A stretch of 64,000 bases of DNA from Diphasiastrum complanatum (GCA_029204225.1 CM055099.1:45277489-45341488); one strand, 5' to 3'. Counted from the first letter of the stretch, positions 33,780-47,889 are shown. Translations and numbers: made by a program. The notes: a model not told the origin generated them from the sequence alone.

Positions 33780-34371
33780 GCAAGCGAAAAATCCTAAAAA
33801 ATACTCTAATTTTTGAAGTTTTGGGACACAAGGATAGCCCACTAAACCTTTTCACAACCATTAGACAGCTTCATTTCACTTTTGAGAACATGAATGAAAA
33901 GTTTACAACAGAAAAAATGATTCTATATATCCCAAAAAAAGTGAAAAAAAAAAAAACAAAAAACAAAAAACAAAACAAAACAAAAATTTATTAAAAATAC
34001 ATGTTTTCTTTTAAATATTTTTGTGACTTTTTCGACATGTTTTGATAGATCACAACCACATGCAAGTGCTATTAGATCCGAACTACTATAATTTGACCTC
34101 ATGCAAATCCTAAAAGTTTTGATCATGCTCAATATTGTTTCTTATTTACATTGAATTTTGACCTTAATACAGTCTAGGTCCAATACTGATCACATAACTA
34201 GCATGCAATCATTGGAACTTGTCATAATGAGTCAAACATAACAATTAATATCTTAAGTCATTAACTTACAATGCATTTGATGAACGTCGAGCTAAAACAA
34301 TAAATACAATTAAAAAAACTACAAAAACTCATCAAAATTTGAGTAAATTGTAGTTATGGCCATGCAATGTT
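33780..34371. other. A-rich interval between retroelement fragments
   Basis: No gene. It contains a 50-bp A-rich stretch (33940-33990: A13 followed by CAAAAAA units). No SINE or LINE body is recognisable beside it. Confidence 0.5.
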
Positions 34372-34797
34372 ATGGGCATTCAGAAATTTAGTTTGAATTA
34401 CACACCATTTCAATTGGTTTATGATCAAGATGCATTTATGCCAATTGAATTTTTAGTACCATCCTTATGCATAGCAGCAACAGAACAATTGGATGATTCA
34501 AAATTCTTACAAATGCGTCATGAGGCTTTGCATAAACTATGTAAAACCAGATTGATGGTAGTTCATGCATTAGCAGTAGAAAAAGCCCGCCGCAAGGCAT
34601 GGCATGATCATCGCTTACACAAAAAATATCTGAAGGAAGGAAACCTAGCATTGATGTATAAAACCAAGTTGATCAAAGGGAAATTGAAGTTTATAGGTGA
34701 AGGACCATATAAAGTGAAAGAGATAGTGTCCTATGGAGCAGTTATTTTGGAACACCTGGAGGAAAAATGTTTTGACACTTTAGTGAATGGCAGCTGA
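34372..34797 (+). pseudogene. Tat-like Gypsy integrase C-terminus
   Basis: YTPFQLVYDQDAFMPIEF, ARRKAWHDHRLHKK, LIKGKLKFIGEGPYKVKEI and a VNGS end match the integrase tail at 11.1-11.75 kb. An isolated fragment without other domains or LTRs. Confidence 0.75.
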
Positions 34798-34861
34798 CTA
34801 TGTCATCAGATCAGAAAAAGAGAAAGAAAAGTATTTTCAAGAATCAAATTTTGAAGGAAAA

Positions 34862-37378
34862 TGACTTAGAAAGACAAAGCTCCTGGAATTAATACACTGT
34901 GACATCTACGGACTTTTTGACGTGCTCTCTATGAGAGAATCAAGCTATTATATCACCTTCATTGATGACTTCAGTAAGTTTGTTTTGTCTACTTCATCCA
35001 CAACAAGTCTGAAGCTCTCAATAAGTTTATAGAGTATGTAATCTAGGCTGAGAAGTGGATAGAGAAGAAAGTCAAACAGATCAGAACCGACAGAGGTGGA
35101 GAATATATCTCCAATCGTTTTGCTGATTTTTGCGAAGCCGAGGCATTCTTCATAGGAAGACTACAACATACACACCACAACACAATGGTGTAGCTGAGAG
35201 GAAGAACAGAACTCTCATGGAAGCTGCGAGGTGCATGATGGCCTACTCAAAGGCATCGAGATCGCTATGGGTTGAAGCAGTATCTATATTGGCCTACCTG
35301 CAGAACATGAAGGGCAAATCAAGCATTTCTCACACTACTCCACATGAAGTGTGGTGGGATGACATTCATTCATCATACTACAAGATCTATATGCCAGAGA
35401 CTAACCAAGTGAAAATTGTCAGAGATGTCAAATTCGATGAAGCAAGAACAATGGCTAACGAAGATCCAGTTAGCTATGAAATTCTTGGCAAGCAATACTA
35501 CGACTTGCCAACATCAATAGAGGGAGCGGACCCTGAGTATCCCAGATGAAAGTGTTCGAATTCTAGATGGACTGAATGATAGTTCAGATGATGAGTGGCC
35601 CGAAATACAGCCTGTACCCAAGACACCAGCTACACAGAATGGTTCTATAGTCAACAAACACAAGACACTCGACAAAGGCAAGGCCATCAAAGTGCCTGCA
35701 AAATCTCTGAGGAGATCCATGAGAGAAAGGAGAGCACCACGCAGATTCGTGTCTAATAGCTTAGCTTCTATGACAAAAGAGTTTTGTGGATTTGGTGGTG
35801 AACTTATCAAGAAGTTATCGACAGTCCTGACAAGGACAAATGGATAAAAGCAATGGAGGAAGAAATGCACTTCATGCAAACAAACAAGGTCTGGACACTT
35901 GGACCAATACCAGTTGACAGAAAGACTATCAAATGCAAGTGGATCTAGAAATACAAGTATGGACCAGATGGCAATGTCTCGAGATACAAAGTCAGACTAG
36001 TTGCAAATGGTTTCTCACTAAAGTATGGCGTCGACTATACTGAAACCTTTTCTCCTGTTGTGAAGCACACATTTATATGCATATTGTTTGCATATGCAAC
36101 AGGCTATGATCTGAAAATCCATATTGTGGACAAGAAACAACATTCCTACATAGAGAAATGAAAGAAGAGGTCTCTATGGACCATCCACCAAGTTTTACCT
36201 ACAAGTCATTTGTTGACTATGTCTGCAAAATGCACAGAAGCATCTACGGACTGAAACAGTCTACCAGGCAATGGTACAAGAAGAAGGATCAAGTACTCAA
36301 ATCCTTAGATTTCCAGCCTTTAATGGCTGATTATAACGTCTATTTGAAAGTCATAGATGGGAAATCATCATTATCGGTGTCTATCTAGACGACACCCTGA
36401 TTCTATCAAGGAGAAACAACTTGATTGCACAGGTGAAGGCAAATATTTCGAGACACTTCGAAATATCGGACCTAGGAGAAGCAAAGTACTACATGGGCTT
36501 GCAAATCAACAAAGATCTTGAAGGTGGAAGACTGTATCTACACCAGTCAAGATACATTCAAAAAATCATTGATGATTTTGACATGGTAGATTTCAAGGGA
36601 ATTAACACTCCAATGGTTCCTGGCACAATACTGACAAGTGAAGACTGTCTCAAGATGACACATAGCGGGAAGAAATTTTGCATAAGCCTTACAAGAGGCT
36701 TATTGGTTCCTAGATGTACTTGGCAGACAACACACGGCTAGACATTGCTTACGCAATATTCAAAATGAGCTAGTTCAATATAAATCCAAGTCCTGCACAC
36801 TGGAAAAATTCCAAGAGGATCTTACAATACCTATAGCAGACGAAAGACTATGGTCTTTGTTTTCTCGTGATGTAGGATTTCAGATGAAATCCTATAGCGA
36901 TGCTAGTTGGGCATCAATCAAAGATGACTCCAAGAGCGTCTCAGGAGGATGCACCATAGCAGCAGATGCAACTGTTATTTGGATCAGCATGAAGTAGAGA
37001 TCATAACTAACAATCTTCGTGTAAGACAGAATATGTTGTTGTAGGCAAAATGGCTAACGAGCTGACATGGCTTAAACAGTTCTTGGATGGACTGGGACAT
37101 AGCATCGACGAACCGTTGATCCTGTACATGGAAAATACATCTGCTATTCATCTGACAAAAGATCCAGTGTTTCATTCCAGACGAAACACATTGATGTCAA
37201 GTATCACTTGATTAGAAATCTGGTGGAAAGGGACGAGTTGAAAACCGGTTTTATTCCAACCAAGCATATGGTGGCCGACATCTTCACAAAACCCTTGGAC
37301 AAGACTATGTTTGAGAGGCAAATAATGAGCTTGGGAATCAGAAAAACACCTACTTTGAGGGAGATAAAGAAACCTTAA
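34862..37378 (+). pseudogene. Copia-E pol (Copia-A family), 5'-truncated
   Basis: Integrase core from LLELIHCDIYG-like sequence (34885) through FIDDFSKF, IRTDRGGEYISNRF and QHNGVAERKNRTLMEAARCM. RT follows with TIKCKWI (35925), KVRLVANGFSLKYGVDYTETF, YLDD (near 36385, a TAG lies before it) and HFEISDLGEAKYYMGLQI. RNase H has SYSDASWAS (36890), KHIDVKYHL and the end DIFTKPLDKTMFERQ. The same peptides occur in Copia-A. Several stops and frameshifts; gag, protease and the 5' LTR are absent. Confidence 0.87.
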
Positions 37379-38335
37379 GTTTCTATTTTAAAGCTTTAGC
37401 ATTTTTCCTTGTATTTTTAGACTGTTGCATATTTTGAACTAGATTTTGCACAGTTTGCATTGCACAGTTCACTCTTTCGCATTTTTCCGAAAAAGTCGGC
37501 AGTTAGCCTATTTTAGCTTAGTATCAAATTTGTAAAGACCTTCACATTCCTTGTACTTTTGTGACTCAACTGAAGTATGCAACATGCCCGAAGTTACCGA
37601 AGTGACCGACACCGAAGGACGACATATCGAGTAAGGATGACAACTCATCTTACCAAGCCATGATAGTTGACAACGACAGATCGGGCACCAACGAGAGCCT
37701 GAATGCAAACAAAAGATCAGAACACATTATTGAGCAAGGATGAACTATCAAGACCTCAGTTCGACAAGCATGAAAATTTAACTCTTCACGTTCAGTCGTA
37801 AAGCGACATACATGAGAGCATACATGAGAGAGACATGGGTAACTTAAACCTCTCTTGTGATAATCAGTAAATTAATCTTGTAGTCTCACTTAGCATGATA
37901 TATGTATTGGATCATCGTGAGAAGAGAAATAGATGTAACAAGCAGTAGCTAGTTACAAAATATAGAGAATTAACAATAGCTAGTCCTACTCATGAGAGAG
38001 AACACCTTTCTTGCACTGACGCGCTAATCTAGAAAATAGACAGTGCTCAAAAGAATTGTTGTTGTACACTTGATTTTGATAATATAGACAAGTTACAACA
38101 CTCTGCTCGATTGTGTGTGTAATTTGTGAATGAATTGCGATGCTTGCTAGTAGTACATATACTTCTGTTGTTTCTCAGTCTATCTGATTAAACATTATCT
38201 GCTGCTCATAGATTTAATATCGGATCTGCAGTAGCAGTCCATAGTTCAGAGGATGATTGATCGCGGAATGAAGCAGTAGCTTCGCCCGCACAGATCAACA
38301 CCATCTGAGCTTCAGGCGGAATCATCGTTTAAATC
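37365..38335 (+). repeat. 3' LTR of Copia-E
   Basis: Begins TAAAGAAACCTTAAG after the polypurine GAGGGAGA (ancestral TG changed to TA). Its first 480 bp align in reverse orientation with 41702-41222. Its second half (37850-38330) aligns with 39140-39560 of the Copia-F LTR. The 3' limit is approximate. Confidence 0.7.
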
Positions 38336-39645
38336 CAAAAAACCACACATTCCAACCGTTGAGAACAGAGCAATTTTAGAGCACCGAATTTTGACAATCT
38401 GCCATATAACAAGCCATGAAGGCCTACCATAGGCTTGTATGGCCGTAGGCTTGAGCGGACCTAGATATATATATATATATATATGGCTATAAATGAAGAC
38501 CAACGAAACACAACCAAACCGAAGGCAACGAAGGCCACCGCAATGAATTGCAACACTCCAGCCTACGGTCCATTGCGATGCTTTAGCAAATCGAAGGTCA
38601 ACACTTATGAAGAACACGACTCACAATGAGAAGCGGCCAAGACACCACAAGATGAAACTTGCGGTCACATGCGAAGTAAACTGAAGGCAACCACCAAGCT
38701 TGAGCAGACGGTCACCTATGAAGCAAATTGAAGGTAGTCCATGAAGGTTGACCAAAGGCCACCACAAAGTCAATGAATATGGTTCACAACGGTTCTTTGC
38801 TCTCGAAGAGATGAACCACCGAAGCATTGCAGAAGCCCGTACTATTGTCTATCTGTAGTTGCTTGCCAAAGAACCTTCATGATCGCAATGCACCATAGAG
38901 AAACAATTACGGTCACAGACGACTGCAAAACGACGGATTTTCACAACCCGAAGCACTGGCAAGATCAACAAAGTACCACATGGAGAACGGACTCCATAGA
39001 CGATGATGACGCAAAACTGGAAGCCGTTAGAATGAGCTTAAACCAATTCTTTAATCACTAATGATTAGCATAAACTCATTTTCTCTGTTCCTATATAAAT
39101 AGCATGGACGAGAGAGATGAGTTGGCTGATTTTGATGCGTCAATTGTTGATGAGTGTGAGTCATGCAGTAGCAGACACATATTGTCACAAACACAAATAT
39201 AGAAGTAGCAAGCAGTAGCTAGTCACTAGTTTATTCGTGAGAGAGGATATATCTCTTGTGCCGATGCGCTGAGCTGGAAAATAGACAACGCTCAAAGATT
39301 TTGTTGCAAACTTCATTTTGATAATAAATGAGGTGAAGCATCCTTCCCCATCATGTGCAATCAGTGAATGAATTATGTTGCTTGCTTACAAGAATCACAT
39401 TTTTCTGTTGTTTCTTAGTTGTTGTTTAAACATTGTCTATTGTTCATTAATTTATATCAGGACTGCAATGGCAGTCCGTAGTTCAAAAGAGATCAGATCA
39501 CAATGTGTAACAGTAGCTGCAACTGAATAGATCGACTCTATTTGAGCTTTGCATTAGAAAATTGGAGTCTTCTCAGCAGTGAAACAGAGCATTCAAGAGC
39601 GCTCATTCATGCTTCCATCGATTTGACCATGAGGGATTACCAATA
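38336..39645 (+). repeat. 5' LTR region of Copia-F
   Basis: Lies before PBS-like sequence (TGGTATCAGAG near 39650, TGGTACCAGAGCC near 39682). The 3' part matches the Copia-E LTR. The 5' part contains degenerate repeats of CGGTCACCTATGAAGYAAA-type words also seen in the Copia-C LTR, a TA tract (38466-38483) and a TATA box (TATATAAATAG near 39091). The start is uncertain. Confidence 0.55.
39091..39101 (+). promoter_or_regulatory. TATA box in the Copia-F LTR
   Basis: CTATATAAATAG about 560 nt before the PBS. Confidence 0.5.
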
Positions 39646-40059
39646 GTGGTATCAGAGTAGGTTGATCAAGGATTTCCAATAGTGGTACCAGAGCCATAAG
39701 GTTCTCAAAGCCAAGTTATTCAAATGATGGCTTCCATCAGTAGCATCCATTCTAAGATATGCACAATTCTAGAGGCAGACAGGTCAAATTTCTTGTCTTG
39801 AAAAGTAAAGACTTCACTCATCTTGAGAGGAGAAGCTTTATGGCCCTGGGTGTGGACGACACCGAGGAGATGCCTGCCAACACAGGCAAGGAGCTTCGCG
39901 ACTATAAAGAAAAGAATGCCAAAGCAATAGCAGTCATATCTTCCAGCAAAGATAGCATCACCCTTGATCTTGCATCTATATCTAATGCAAGAGAGATGTG
40001 GGATACACTCATCACCAGGTTTCAGACCAAGTCGCGAAATCAAATCATGCATCTGGAAG

Positions 40060-40064
40060 ATCAG
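40060..40064 (+). repeat. Target-site duplication (left) of the solo LTR
   Basis: ATCAG, repeated at 40794-40798. Confidence 0.8.
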
Positions 40065-40793
40065 TGTTGAAGGGTTTGCGGATCCCAAGGCAACCCTAAC
40101 CTAGTTAATAAGTGAGAGGGATTTGGCACCCTGCGTGTGTAAGTCCAACCCGATGATCACATAGTTATTTGATTAATTACAAGTCAATAAAAGGACATTA
40201 GGCCTTTTTTGCAGGACTTTTAATGTCGCATGGCCTAAATGTCAAGTTAGTGAATAAAGTTGGGTTTCCCTCCAATTTGGATGGTTCTCACTCTTTTTTA
40301 AATTTAAATAATTAGGGAGGCAAAAATGGACCGATAGGATTCAGAGGCCAGAGTCCTCTCTACTATAAAAAGGGACCAACTTGAGTTCCTACACATGTTC
40401 ATTTCCTCATTTCAATAAAGCAGATTGGTTCTCTTCAAGAATGGATTGATGAATGTCCTTGCTCTCTATCACTTTTCCTCCATCTCTCATGCTTTCTTTA
40501 AATTTTGCTAATTGTTGGATCTGATTGTTATTGGAATTGCATGTTATTATACTTTTTATGAGAGAGAAAGGGAGAGAGAGAAAGAGTAAGCTATCTTTAT
40601 TGTGGATGTGTAGTGTTAATGGAACGTAGGGTTAATGGATGTTAGAGATGTGAATCCTCCATTCATGTTGAAATCTGAACTATACTATCGCTCTCATGGG
40701 AACGAATCTATGCGTGACAACTAACTCCGTCTCTTGGATGCTAGATTGACTAGATCTTGGATTCTGGTTAGGCAAGGAAAGAAACCCACTACA
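40065..40793 (+). mobile_element. Solo LTR with ATCAG target duplication
   Basis: A 729-bp sequence from TGTTGAAGGGTTTGC to CCCACTACA, flanked by ATCAG at 40060-40064 and 40794-40798. It has a TATA box (CTATAAAAAGGG near 40364) and a GA tract near 40565. It splits Copia-F gag. Its parent family is not otherwise present in the window. Confidence 0.85.
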
Positions 40794-40798
40794 ATCAG
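40794..40798 (+). repeat. Target-site duplication (right) of the solo LTR
   Basis: ATCAG, identical to 40060-40064. Confidence 0.8.
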
Positions 40799-41216
40799 TT
40801 TATCTCTCTGAGATGGGATTGCAAAAATCTCACAAGCTTTATCAAAAAAATGAAGAATTTCTTCCTCTCCTTGCAAATGCCGGAGCAGAGCATGTCGTCT
40901 CTACTGAAATTTTTCCAAACAACCTGGACTCTGCTGGCCAAAGATCCTGACATGACTTTCAAAAAGGCTATCATTGACATCAAGGAAGAAGTGGAGACTC
41001 GAGAGCACTACGACGACAAGAACGAGTCTAATCAAGATCTCTACAACAATAGAGATTAGCGAAAGAAGAAGCCTCAGCCTAAGAGGGAGTCTGCTAGAAG
41101 ACAAGATCAGAATCAGCAGAAAGAGAGAAATAAAGAAGCAAGATGGAAAGGCAGGAGCAAGAACAAGCAACAAGGCAGTGAGATTATTTCACGAGAGGTT
41201 TAAGTTTAACATCGGC

Positions 41217-41702
41217 TAACCATGTCTCTCTCTAGTACGTCGCTTTACGACTGAGTGTGAAGATTTAAATTTTCATGCTTGTCGACCTGAGGTCCCGATA
41301 GTTCATTCCTGCTGGATAATGTGTCTTGATCATTTGTTTGCATTCAGGCTCTCGTTGGTGTCCGATCTCTCATTGTCGATTGTCATGGCTTGATAAGTGA
41401 CAATTTGTCGTCCTTACCCGATATGTCATCCTTCGATGTTGATCACTTCGGTGACTTCGGGCATGTTGCGTACTTTGGCTGAGTCACAAAAAGGCGAGGA
41501 ATGCGAAGGCCTTTACAAAATTAATACTAAGTTAAAATAGGCTAATTGGCGGCTTTTTTAGGAATATGCGAAAAGAGCGAACTATGTGACAAAACAGTTC
41601 CAAAATGCAGACTGTACATTATCTAGTTTAAAATATGCAGCAATCTAAAAATGCAAGAAAAAATGTTAAAGCTTTAAAATAGAAACCTAAGATTTTTTCA
41701 CA
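41217..41702 (-). repeat. Inverted partial LTR (Copia-E family)
   Basis: On the minus strand it starts TGTGAAAAAATCTTAGG at 41702 and aligns with the first 480 bp of the Copia-E 3' LTR (37365-37835), with scattered transitions and small indels. It faces the opposite way, giving two inverted arms about 3.4 kb apart. Confidence 0.85.
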
Positions 41703-42694
41703 AATCTCAAGCCTGCATAATCTGTCATGTGGCAGTGTGTGATAGGCTTGGCAAATAGCAGACCATGTAGGCAGATCCTGATTGGCTTGCCAGCCTATGA
41801 TGGGCCAACGTGGCTAATCCCAAGCCTGCATGATTTGCCACATGGAAGGCATACGTCACTTGCCACATGGCAACCTATGACAAGCTTGGTAGATGGCAGG
41901 CCTATGTGGCCTACTACACAACCCTATGGTAGGCCATGTGGTCAGGCCTACGTGGCTTGCCACATGGCAACTTTTGAGCCCCACTTCTTTCTCTCTCTAG
42001 GTCCACTCAGGCCTACATGGGAAAGCCTAGTTGGCTTGCCACACAAGCCTATGTTAGATCTACGTGGTTTGCCACGTGGCAAACCTTGAGCTTGCAGGAT
42101 TTGCCACGTGGTAGACTTATGTGGCTTTCTATGTGACAACCTACGACAAGATTGGCAGATAATAGATCTATGACATGTCTATGTGGCCTGCAACACAAGC
42201 CTATGGTAGCCCTACGTGGTATACAACATGAGAAGAACCAATCCTACATGGTTTTTCACGTGGCAGGCCTACATGGCTTCCCACGTGGTAGCTTGCAAGC
42301 CCCACCTCTTTCTCTCTCTAGGTGTCCACTCAAGCCTATGTGGCAGAGCCTGGTTGGCTTGCAACGAAAGCCTATGGCAAGCCTATGTGGCAACTTGGCA
42401 AACATGAGGCCTATGCCATGCCTATGTGGTCTACCATGCAAGCCTATGGTAGGCCTACATGGCTTGCCACATGTCAGTTTTCGAGCCCAGCTCTCTATCT
42501 CTCTCTCTTAGGCGACATGACAGAGCTTAGTTGGCTTGCCGTACAAGCCTATGGTAGGTCTACATGGCTTTCCATGTGGCAAACCCCAAGCTTTCATGAT
42601 TTGCCACGTGGCAACCTATGAAAGGCTTGGTAGATAGTAGGCCTATGTGGCGTGGAAAAGCGTACATGGTTTTACACTGGCCAACTTTCGAGTC

Positions 42695-42739
<45 letters not shown>

Positions 42740-42950
42740 GGTCCACTCAAGCCTCCATAGTAGAGTCTGGTTGGTTCACCATGCAAGCCTATGGTATGCA
42801 TGTGGTTTGCCACATGGCAACCCCAAGTCTGCATTATTTGTCATGTGTCTGACCTACATGGCTTGCCATGTGGCAGCCTACAACAAGCTTGGCAGATAGC
42901 AGGCCTATGACATGCATATGTGGCCTGCTACACAAGCCTATTGGGGGGGG
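41703..42950. repeat. Degenerate tandem repeat rich in GCCACGTGGC/GCCACATGGC
   Basis: About four diverged units of 200-320 bp. Words recur: GGCTTGCCACATGGCAAC, GACAAGCTTGGCAGATA, ACACAAGCCTATGGTAGG, and a CT-rich bridge leading to GGTCCACTCAAGCCT (42004, 42325, 42740). Perfect or near-perfect G-box palindromes (CCACGTGG) lie near 42075, 42099, 42285 and 42603. Open frames across it are by-products of the repeat. Confidence 0.75.
42699..42738. repeat. (CT)n microsatellite
   Basis: About 20 CT units expanded within one unit of the tandem repeat. Confidence 0.9.
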
Positions 42951-43200
42951 GGCTGGGTGGGAGTGGGGGGAGGAAGGCGAGGATTTAGCCTCCCCACACA
43001 TTCTTCTTTTTAGGGTGGGGGAGAGAGCTACATTCTCCCACCCCTGTCTCCTCCCATTTTTTGGGGGGGGAGGGAGGTGGGTCTTGGCACAACCCCCCTT
43101 TACATTTTCCACTCTCTCGTCAACACGGAGGGGCACACGCAATGCGTTTTCTCACAAAAAAAATTGAAATAAAAAAAATGTTGTGCCATATACCACGGGG
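42940..43200. other. G-rich and purine-rich low-complexity DNA
   Basis: Runs of 7-9 G (42943-42951, 43064-43071) within G- and C-rich sequence. No gene recognised. Confidence 0.6.
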
Positions 43201-43317
43201 ACAGGGAGGATGGCTTAGTAGATCATCAATCGCCCGCTCTGAGCATCATCCACATGTCTCGACCACAAGCCGCCATCCAAATTGGTGGCTACCCGTCAAC
43301 GACAAGCTAATGGCTAG

Positions 43318-43489
<172 letters not shown>

Positions 43490-43787
43490 TATTTGTGTGT
43501 CACATTTGTGCCTATGCATGGGGTAGGAGGATGCATGTATTATTGCATGGGTGTATCCTCCTGTCCCATGTACTTTTTCAAAAAACCTGACTAAAATTTT
43601 GAAATGAATGCATGGGGAGGAGGATGTCCCATGCATACATCCTCCACCAATGCATGTATGCATCCTCCCCCACTCCTTCCCTCCCTCTAAATTCAAATTT
43701 CGCTCTCTCCTCCTCCTCTATCCGTCCCCTCCAGCCTGCCTCCATCGCTCCCTCCTCCCTTCTGCTCCATCTCTCTCATCCTCTCCA

Positions 43788-44762
<975 letters not shown>

Positions 44763-44764
44763 AT

Positions 44765-46620
44765 GACTCGAATTCTGAGTATTTTTCTCACTTAACTTGA
44801 CTCAAATTCAGAGTTTTTCTAGACATGAATGTTGAAACTCGAATTTTTGGAGATTTCAATGTTTTGAGTCTCGAAATTTTCGAGACACGAAATTCTTGAG
44901 ACTCGAAACTCGAATTTTTGGAGTGTCTCCAAATTTTTGAGACTCAAAACATTGTGGAGAGACTCAAACCTCGAATTTTTCTAGACTCGAATTTTTGGAG
45001 TCTCCAAATTTTTGAGACTCAATCTTTGGAGACTCCAAATTTTCGAGGTGCATTTCGAGGGCCATTGTCAATTTGTGCAGAGACGAATTTTTGGAGACTC
45101 AAGACATGAATTTTTAGAGGTATTTTTGAGGTACATTTCGAGTGTCTCTATTTTCGAGACATTTTTGAGGTATTTTCGAGGCGGAATTTTTGGAGACTCC
45201 AAATTGTCAAGACTCAATTTGTGGAGGAACGAATTTGTGGACACTCAAGATACGAAATTTTGGAAGTATTTCGAGGTAAATTTCGAGGTTTCAATTTTTG
45301 GAGACACGGAATTTTCGAGACTCGAAACTCAAATTTTTGGAGTTTGCAAATTTTGAGAAAATTTGTAGAGAGACGAAAATTTGTGGAGAGACTCGAAACT
45401 CAAATTTTTTTGGAATCTACAAATTTTCAAGACAATTTGTGGAGAGACGAAATTTTGTGGAGAGACTCGAAACTCGAATTTTTCTAGACTCGAATTGTTG
45501 GAGTCTCCAAATTTTCGTGAATCAATTTTTGGACTCCAAATTTTTGAGGTACATTACAAGGGTCATTGTCAATTTGTGGAGAGACAAATTTTTGGAGACT
45601 CAAGACACGAATTTTGGAGGTATATTTGAGTTGCTGTCGAGGTATTTCGAGGATCAGTGTCTCAAATTTTTGAGGTATTTTCAGTGTCGATTTTTCGAGG
45701 TACTTTTGAGACGGAATTTTTGGAGACTCCAAATTGTCGAGACTCAATTTGTGGAGGAATGAATTTTTGGAGATGCAAGACACGAATTTTTGGAGATATT
45801 TTTGAGGTATTTCGAAGGTTAGTGTCTCAATTTTTGAGGTATTTCGAGGTACTTCGAGGGTCAATGTCTCACTTTTTGAGGGTCGGTGTCTCAATTTTTG
45901 AGGTATTTTGAGGGTCAGTGTCTCCAAATTTTCGAGACTCAATTTTTGGAGACTCCAAATTTTCAAGGTACATTACGAGGGTCATTGTCAATTGTGAAGA
46001 CGAATTTTTGGAGACTCAAGACGGTTTTTTGGATGTACTTTTGAGGGTCAATGTCTCAATTTTCGAGATATTTCGAGGTGCTTTTCAAGGTACTTTTTGA
46101 GCTATTTCGAGGTACATCGGAGGGTCATTGTCTCAATTTTCGAGATATTTCGAGGTACTTTCAAAGTACTTTTGAGGTATTTTCAGTGTCAATTTTTTGA
46201 GACGGAATTTTTGTAGACACCAAATTGTCGAAACTCAATTTGTGGAGGAACGAATTTTTGGAGACTCAAGACACGAGTTTTTGGAGATATTTTTGAGGTA
46301 CATTTCGAGGTTTCAATTTTTGGAGACACGAAATTTTCGAGACTCAAAACTTGAATTTTTGGAGTCTAGAAATTTTCGAGACAATTTGTGGATGTATTTT
46401 TAAGAGTCTGTGTCTCAATTTTTGAGGTATTTCGAGGGTCAGTGTCTCAATTTTAAGGTATTTTTGAGGTACTTTTTGAGGTATTTCGAGGGTCAGTCTC
46501 TCAATTTGCAGAGGTACTTTTCGAGGGTCAGTGTCTCAATTTTTGAGATATCTTCGAGGTACTTTTTGAGGTATTTCGAGGGTTAGTGTCTCAATTTTTG
46601 AGGTATTTTGAGACACTCCC
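44765..46620. repeat. 1.8-kb degenerate minisatellite (TTTTTGGAGACTC / TTTCGAGGTA words)
   Basis: The whole stretch is built from a few short words in varying order: CGAATTTTTGGAGACTC, AAATTTTCGAGAC, GTGTCTCAATTTTTGAGGTA and TTTCGAGGGTCA. The first part (to 45600) is dominated by GGAGACTC words, the later part by GAGGTATTTCGAGG words. CGA is frequent for AT-rich DNA. Frames such as 45298-45762 are open only because the units lack stops. Confidence 0.9.
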
Positions 46621-46867
46621 CCTCCCCCTTCTAAAAAATGGCTCCCCCACCCAAAAAATGCCTCCCCCTCCCGAACAATGCAATACGTCGGTTGGCACAC
46701 TTCGGCTACGTACACACATACATCCTCCACCCGTCAACGAGGACATACTAAATTTCCATATCATTGGAGAATCATCACCCGTCAACGAGATACTCAATTT
46801 TCAAATCATCGGTCGTCGCCTATATCGGCCGCCATTGCCCATCAACGACGGGCACTCTCTGCTAGTA

Positions 46868-47889
<1,022 letters not shown>

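Larger units (their letters stand above)
39727..41212 (+). pseudogene. Copia-F gag, interrupted by a solo LTR
   Basis: Starts MASISSIHSKICTILEADRS, parallel to Copia-A gag. Codon 25 is TGA (39799-39801), where Copia-A has TAG, both in place of Trp. After DQ at about 40064 a solo LTR (40065-40793) interrupts. Gag resumes with LRWDCKNLTSFIKKMKNFF and continues through KDPDMTFKKAIIDIKEEVE to a basic tail ending near 41212. Zinc knuckles and pol are missing; the frame runs into an inverted LTR. Confidence 0.82.

Noticed and set aside
33940-33990. A-rich run as a SINE or LINE tail
   Set aside because: No pol III boxes, LINE coding sequence or target duplication could be seen beside it.
38336-39645. 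Tandem repeats considered as a CRISPR-like array
   Set aside because: Units are degenerate and irregular, and the context is a plant LTR. No CRISPR array occurs in the window.
41727-42621. Overlapping frames with Trp/Leu/Pro-rich peptides
   Set aside because: All arise from the tandem repeat; no frame is maintained between units.
44918-46403. Series of frames with repeating Phe-Trp-Arg-Leu peptides
   Set aside because: By-product of the minisatellite words. The peptides shift frame with every unit change, which a selected protein repeat would not do.
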